From: Glandiceps talaboti
Taxonomy: Eukaryota > Hemichordata > Enteropneusta > Spengelidae
Length of the DNA: 37,500 bases
Reading direction: 5' to 3'
NCBI RefSeq assembly: GCF_964340395.1
Contig: NC_135567.1
Span: 14,507,806-14,545,305, forward strand
Shown here piece by piece: positions 33,301 through 37,500 of this stretch. Position 1 is the stretch's first letter; every line of letters starts with the position of its first letter. The notes beneath the pieces were generated by a model that was not told the DNA's origin, searched no databases, and saw nothing but the letters and a program-made list of their open reading frames with translations. A program made the position numbers and the translations under genes.

Positions 33301-36300
33301 TTCTTGATGTTATCCTTCGTTTCTGTTTCAAGTTCCTGTTTTCTCTTTTTGATGACGTCACTTGAGTAGTTATGGACCACATTTAATGCCTTCCTGGATC
33401 GATATCCACTTGGACTTAGTTGGTAGATAAAATTGACGAAATATGGCGGAAAGCGGGCTCTTTCCTCGGCTAGTTTTGTGAGTTCAGATACTGCCTTGAG
33501 ATAAGGATGTGTTTTCCTGAAAAAAAAGTATGCAATTTTCAAAACTAAATCATGGTTATCAATACAACTTTGCCATGTCTTTCACAATGCATAATTCAAG
33601 TTGGCAGGAATGTTATGTTTCCCATAATGCATTATTGAGGATGACGGGTATCATAAGTTTCCCACAATGCGTCATTACAAATGGCGGCTATGTTATGTTT
33701 CCTATAGTGCCTCATTGCAAATTACAGGTATGCTATGTTTCCCATAATGCAGTATTGAAGATAGCAGATATGCTCTGTTTCCCATAATTCATCATTGAAA
33801 ATGCTATGCTTCCTAAAATGCGTCATTCAAGATGGTGGATTTAGATGTTTGCTGTCAATCAATTTGGACCATACACAAACCATAGAAACACTTACCCCAG
33901 CTGACAGTCACTTTGTTGTCCAAAAATACATCTCAATAAACTATCAAAGGTCAGAAGACCAACATGTTCCAACAATTCTATCGACCCTTGTTGGCTTAAC
34001 TTCTCCCATTTATCCTGAGACAGACATTTGATAATACAATTACATGATTATAAAGGTACAAGAAAAAAATAAATAAATAAATAAATAAATATATAAATAA
34101 AACAAAAACAAGATAAAAAGCTTGACAACTTATGAAAAAATTAGATAATTAGTAAAATCAAAGAAAAGAATTTGATGCTGATACTTGAAGCATAGTTATG
34201 ACTAGGGTTAAAATTTAGTGTAAAAACGTTTCTTGGCATGGTTATAGAAAAAAACAGTGACGAGGAACAAAATATGGAACTTTGTAATCACTATGGCACT
34301 CCCCTGATAGATAATAAAATAATACTAATGTGAGAACCTGGGATTAAAACTCTGGTCTTTAAAATGCTTTGGTCGCCTTGATATGAATTTGCGATCATGT
34401 AAGCTTACAAGTCAGCTGGTTAAATGGCCGTGATCGTCTAGTGGTCAGGACAGTGCGTTGTTGCCGCAACAACCCCCCCCCCCCCATGAATACCCGAGGT
34501 TCGAATCCTGGTTTCGGCATTACTCTTATGGTGCAATACAGGATAGTTGAATTTGTTCCTCATTCAAATACTAGTATATAACTTGTGTAGTTCCAAATTC
34601 TTTTTGATACACCAGCTGTGTTTTTGACACCAGCTGTGTTTTGATAAACAGCGGTGCATTTGATAGACAGTTTGTGGTTTTGAGACACTAGCTGTGTATT
34701 TGATACACCAGTTGTGTTTTTGACACACCAGTTGTGTTTTGACACCAGCTGTGTTTTGATAAACAGCCATGTATTTGATACACAGGCTGTGGTTTTGATA
34801 CACCAGCTGTGTGACATGGCATCATCCCATGTATAAGCTATCCAATTATATGTAATGGCATAACTGATGATTTTTTTGTTTTAATTTCACATATTATTAA
34901 TATTGTAAAATCACACACACATTTGAGCGCCCTCAATCATGACATACACCGTACGTTTGTTGTGTTTGTTTACTCCGGCCTAACGTACACAATACTCGCA
35001 TTCGAACAGCCGTGAATCGCGTCACCGCATCTAAAAACTTACCATCATGATCTTTGCACAGTCATTAAAGACAGGAACGTATTGTTTCAAAATATCAAAA
35101 TGAAATCCTGGTGTTAATAATCTTCTATTTCTGAACCATTTATCTCCACTACTTGTTAGTAACCCATCACCCAACCATGGTTTAACCATACCATATACCA
35201 GCTCATCTTTAGGAGCTATAATGAAAGTATGAAAGTGGTTTAACAGTTTGGTAATGGTTGATTTATGATTTACGTGACACAAACTGAGTTTATGAGTTGT
35301 TGTTATTTACTGAAGTGAAGATACTTCTAGTATTATTAATGTAGACACGTGCCTTCTATGACATTACAACCCATAACACCAAAGTATTTGCATTTTCTGT
35401 ATGTACCACAATCGTTTATAGCTTCCATTTGACCACATTATAAATGCTACATGCTGGGCTTGTAAATAAACCATTTGAAACAGTATACTTTTACACTTGA
35501 TATGAATGCTATAAAGGAGTGTAGCACATAGAGAAAGAGATTTACTTCAGTGTTACTGGTTGTAATATGAATGCTATAAATGAGTGTAGCACATAGAGAA
35601 AGTGCTTTACTTCAGTGTTACTGGTTGTAATATGAATGCTATAAATGAGTGTAGCACATAGAGAAAGTGCTTTACTTCAGTGTTACTGGTTGTAATATGA
35701 ATGCTATAAATGAGTGTAGCACATAGAGAAAGTGCTTTACTTCAGTGTTACTGGTTGTAATATGAATGCTATAAATGAGTGTAGCACATAGAGAAAGTGC
35801 TTTACTTCAGTGTTACTGGTTGTAATATGAATGCTGTAAATGAGTACTTCCTGAGGGGCTCTCTGCGGCTGGGCCTGCAGTGGCTCATTTTTCACGCAAT
35901 TTCCCGTGTCAGAGTTATATTATACTATCACAAAACCCAATTTCCTTTATTTTTATGGCAAAATAAACATAATAACGAAATAAAGTATTATCCGTTGCCA
36001 GAATACGCACACAATAACCGGATCAACAAACCTCAGCCGATGTACACTGTGCTAGACAAGTGTGCTCAATTTTAAAACACATGCCTGAAAAGGTGACCAG
36101 CAAAAATCAAAGTAGCCGGATATTTTTGACGGCTACCGGCCCTTTATGCCTACCACTGTCAATGATGAATGGACATGTAGGTGTGCATTATATGCTATTA
36201 GCATATATACAGTATATCCCACGAGCAACTGCATTTGTCAATTCCGGAAGTGACGTACCTGTTGATGTTATTATTGGTTGTACTGTACTGGGATGGACGC

Positions 36301-36403
36301 ACATCAGGCAGGATGTAAATGGACCAATCCAGAGCTGCATTGCATGGGGTGCTTGAGGGAGGAGATTTATCGCCCAGTGCATAGATTTCTCATCAGATCC
36401 GAA
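30230..36403 (-). CDS. Cytochrome P450, CYP4 family, gene B, 5' end outside the window
   Basis: Exons 2-9 are present: 36403-36259, 35215-35043, 34014-33896, 33516-33255, 32524-32328, 32062-31926, 31480-31333 and 30398-30230. Each has exactly the length and phase of its gene A counterpart, totalling 1350 nt (449 codons plus stop). The joined protein has ESLR, PLRF, PFSAGPRNCIG and the C terminus NLKPRQ, with no frameshift or stop. About 349 of 444 whole-codon residues match gene A. The I-helix reads FMFAGHDTT, so Ala replaces the Glu that would carry the covalent heme ester. I found no exon 1 with a membrane anchor between 36404 and 37500. In gene A that exon lies 1.44 kb upstream, so it is probably just past the right edge. 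The expected role is ER fatty-acid or eicosanoid hydroxylation, possibly with different specificity from A. Confidence 0.93.
30505..30750. repeat. Second copy of the dispersed repeat, next to the 67-bp array
   Basis: TAAACCCTTGCAGGAAATCC, CCCAAAATGGCTGACC and ATAACCCAAAATGATA parallel 25790-25910. Its last segment is the first partial unit of the minisatellite. Confidence 0.6.
30709..31303. repeat. 67-bp minisatellite, about 9 copies, gene B intron 8
   Basis: GTTGATAGC recurs at 30765, 30832, 30899, 30966, 31033, 31100, 31167 and 31234, exactly 67 bp apart. Later units alternate between two types (AAGGTAG with TACTTTAAG, AAGACAG with TCCTTTAAG), giving a 134-bp dimer. The array stops about 30 bp before exon 8. 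Confidence 0.9.
31333..31480 (-). CDS. CYP4 gene B exon 8
   Basis: 148 nt with [17 protein letters not shown] and FVPFSAGP; donor GTTTGT. 34 of 48 residues match gene A, and differences are concentrated in the first 20 residues (beta-strand region facing the active site in P450 folds). Confidence 0.95.
31741..31905. repeat. About 32-bp minisatellite, gene B intron 7
   Basis: Units with the pattern GTCAAAATGGCCAGGTGACT and CACACA recur about five times with drift, ending about 20 bp before exon 7. Confidence 0.65.
31926..32062 (-). CDS. CYP4 gene B exon 7, ExxR
   Basis: 137 nt, with [11 protein letters not shown] and [19 protein letters not shown]. Acceptor TTTTAG, donor GTTAGT. 37 of 45 residues match gene A. 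Confidence 0.95.
32121..32216. repeat. (TTGTG)n pentanucleotide microsatellite, gene B intron 6
   Basis: Near-perfect run preceded by TTATG variants; lies about 60 bp from exon 7 and 110 bp from exon 6. Confidence 0.85.
32328..32524 (-). CDS. CYP4 gene B exon 6, I-helix with Ala
   Basis: 197 nt with [19 protein letters not shown]. 58 of 65 residues match gene A. The GCA codon at 32452-32450 encodes Ala where gene A has GAG for Glu315. Donor GTTCGT as in gene A. Confidence 0.95.
33255..33516 (-). CDS. CYP4 gene B exon 5
   Basis: 262 nt, beginning [12 protein letters not shown] and ending [10 protein letters not shown] at donor GTAAGT. 69 of 87 residues match gene A; differences cluster in the second half, in the lysine-rich helix. 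Confidence 0.95.
33585..33840. repeat. About 45-bp minisatellite, gene B intron 4
   Basis: TGTTTCCCATAATGCATTATTG and variants recur about six times (TATGTTTCCCATAATGC as core). Units are diverged, so the array is older than the 65-bp one. Confidence 0.7.
33896..34014 (-). CDS. CYP4 gene B exon 4
   Basis: 119 nt, beginning [17 protein letters not shown] and ending FGQQSDCQL plus 2 nt at donor GTAAGT. 36 of 39 residues match gene A. Confidence 0.95.
34427..34519 (+). pseudogene. Degenerate tRNA-His-like sequence
   Basis: GCCGTGATCGTCTAGTGGTC resembles the 5' half of animal tRNA-His, and GGTTCGAATCC plus TTTCGGCA the 3' half. The acceptor stem has one mismatch. The anticodon loop reads TTGTTGC (GTT in place of GTG), and a C13 run is inserted in the variable region, so it is not a working tRNA. 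It lies in gene B intron 3 and could be a tRNA pseudogene or a SINE head. Confidence 0.5.
34600..34815. repeat. About 20-bp minisatellite (GATACACCAGCTGTGTTTTT type), gene B intron 3
   Basis: Repeated GACACCAGCTGTGT and GATAAACAGC variants, around ten imperfect units. Read on the minus strand it is open in two frames by repetition alone. Confidence 0.8.
35043..35215 (-). CDS. CYP4 gene B exon 3
   Basis: 173 nt. It contains [18 protein letters not shown] and [14 protein letters not shown] and ends KIMM at GTAAGT. 50 of 57 residues match gene A. Confidence 0.95.
35497..35843. repeat. 65-bp minisatellite, about 5 copies, gene B intron 2
   Basis: GTAGCACATAGAGAAAG starts at 35521, 35586, 35651, 35716 and 35781, exactly 65 bp apart. 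Copies are nearly identical, indicating recent expansion. Confidence 0.9.
36259..36403 (-). CDS. CYP4 gene B exon 2
   Basis: Acceptor CATTAG then TTCGGATC; begins [10 protein letters not shown], ends PIITST plus 1 nt, donor GTACGTCA as in gene A. Only half of its residues match gene A, but GPF, SCL and HPST are kept. Confidence 0.88.
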
Positions 36404-37189
36404 CTAATGAAGAAAAGAACAACACATGTAATGACGTACAACAACATAACCGATGACGTTGTTGACAGTTACAATATTGCTTTCAGAATTGTTGTCATCG
36501 ACTTCTGTAGTCCTTGATTGTTAATTCTCAATAAGAATGTTAGGGTTGTGTGAGAAGCTAAAACATTCCTCACGATCGGTATGACAACAGCTCGGGCGCA
36601 GATGAGTTTCTCAGTTTCAGAGTTGCCAACCCTACCCCCCCCCCCCCCCAACGAAAGCTGTGATGATACGTTGAAGTGGAGGTCTAATATAGAACTCTGG
36701 TAATCCAGGTTTCGATTTCTAAAACGGTCAAATACTTAAAGGTACGACTGCCTGTGCCTGGGACCCTATTTTGCATATGACTGACTGTATGTTTGGAGGT
36801 GGAGAACTTGTGATGACTCACTGGCAAGTAATCACCAAAAATATAAGCATTCCCTATCTGGGTTGTTCACATGCCAATGCCGCATATTTGAATAATCCTG
36901 AGTGACACACAATCTAAACAGCTCTTTGCAGGGGAATTTGTCTCATTTTGAAAGTTTTTTTTTTCATTCTATGAAACAAACAGATTGATTTTCAACTAAT
37001 TTGTGTATCAAGTTGCCATCCTATGACATTCACAAACAATTTGTACATGATACATGACCTGTGTGTTTCTCGCAGCACAGAAAAAAATGTACAGCAGTTT
37101 GAATTTCCCGCATTTGCATGAATTAGCCATAATCCTCTTTATATAGGGCAGTTCTGTGTTTAAACTTTTGCCGTTCGATATAATAAATT
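36404..37189. other. Gene B intron 1 (presumed)
   Basis: Upstream of exon 2 of gene B. No exon resembling gene A exon 1 (anchor helix, LGNIHM, GTATGT) was seen. C-run at about 36633-36649. Confidence 0.45.
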
Positions 37190-37490
37190 ACCTGTGATAA
37201 AGATAGTGTGAACATTGGATGTCCCAAAACAGTATACTGCAAAAGTGTATGGAACTCTATCAATAAAACGCCGTCTGTGTTGCACTATGGACTGATACAT
37301 TTGTATTTGTTTGGCCACTTGAAGAAGCACCTAGTTTTCAGACGCCTCCCTACTGAGACTATAATTAAACCAATGTCCATTAAATATCTTTCATGTACCA
37401 GTGTTGTATCAAATATGTAGCAACAATACTTTCAGTTTATGCTTATCTTAGCAAACCGACGCCTTGATGACCAGAGTAATTATCATAAAC
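37190..37490. mobile_element. Third copy of the 17.9-kb element, inverted
   Basis: GATAGTGTGAACATTGGA, GTCCCAAAACAGTATACTGC, TGGAACTCTATCAATAAAAC and GCCTCCCTACTGAGACTATA match, as reverse complement and in order, positions 18135 back to 18040. ATCTTAGCAAACC near 37446 matches the terminal block. It lies where the missing exon 1 of gene B might otherwise have been expected. Confidence 0.6.
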
Positions 37491-37500
37491 GAAAGACAGG

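Noticed and set aside
34325-34390. Possible antisense tRNA-like segment (GGGATTAAAACTCTGGTC)
   Set aside because: Only a T-arm-like fragment can be seen; no acceptor or D-arm pairing.
34600-34815. Short regularly spaced repeats considered as a CRISPR-like array
   Set aside because: Units are adjacent and imperfect with no unique spacers, in a eukaryotic intron; this is a minisatellite.
36404-37500. Search for exon 1 of gene B
   Set aside because: No minus-strand frame with a membrane helix followed by LGNIHM-like residues and a GT donor. The end of this stretch is occupied by a dispersed repeat copy.

Overview
The window looks like AT-rich genomic DNA from an animal, most likely a marine invertebrate. 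The evidence is genes split into short exons by GT-AG introns, abundant microsatellites and minisatellites, several families of short inverted-repeat DNA transposons, and CYP4-type cytochrome P450 genes. I cannot name the species. Nothing is organised like a prokaryotic operon.

Right half (about 20.7-37.5 kb): two head-to-tail cytochrome P450 genes of the CYP4 family (CYP4F-like), both on the minus strand. Gene A (20708-27822) is complete: nine coding exons, every splice phase closes, and it encodes 509 residues with an N-terminal membrane anchor, the CYP4 I-helix motif, ExxR and the heme-thiolate loop. Gene B (30230-36403, running off the right edge) has exons 2-9 with exactly the same exon lengths and phases. 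Its first exon was not found and is probably beyond the window. The paralogues are about 79% identical over exons 2-9, but unevenly (50% in exon 2, 92% in exon 4). They also differ at the I-helix residue that carries the covalent heme ester in many CYP4 enzymes (Glu in A, Ala in B). Gene B's introns hold five unrelated minisatellites. The family role is NADPH-dependent omega-hydroxylation of fatty acids or eicosanoids at the ER membrane.

Left half (0-20.7 kb): gene-poor and repeat-rich. One plus-strand gene ends here. Its last two coding exons (13374-13478 and 13772-13987) encode a six-cysteine zinc-binding module followed by a lysine/serine-rich KSGK tail; I do not recognise the family. A short minus-strand exon at 3435-3482 looks like the first coding exon of another gene, with a YY1-type start context and a consensus donor. 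Its remaining exons were not identified.

Mobile elements: a 2184-bp hAT-like element (14570-16753) with perfect 18-bp inverted termini and an 8-bp target duplication but no visible transposase; four copies of a long-palindrome MITE family ending in TTAAAGTGGCCATATGG; a piggyBac-like MITE bounded by TTAA; a 380-bp foldback element with a half copy inside gene A; and a nested cluster at 17.94-18.99 kb where a 93-bp foldback element has inserted into an older repeat whose unoccupied version lies next to it. I found no CRISPR array, no rRNA and no clearly functional tRNA. There is one degenerate tRNA-His-like sequence in gene B intron 3. I saw no convincing novel multi-gene system. The most informative observations are the divergence of the P450 pair, the zinc/KSGK protein and the transposon structures.
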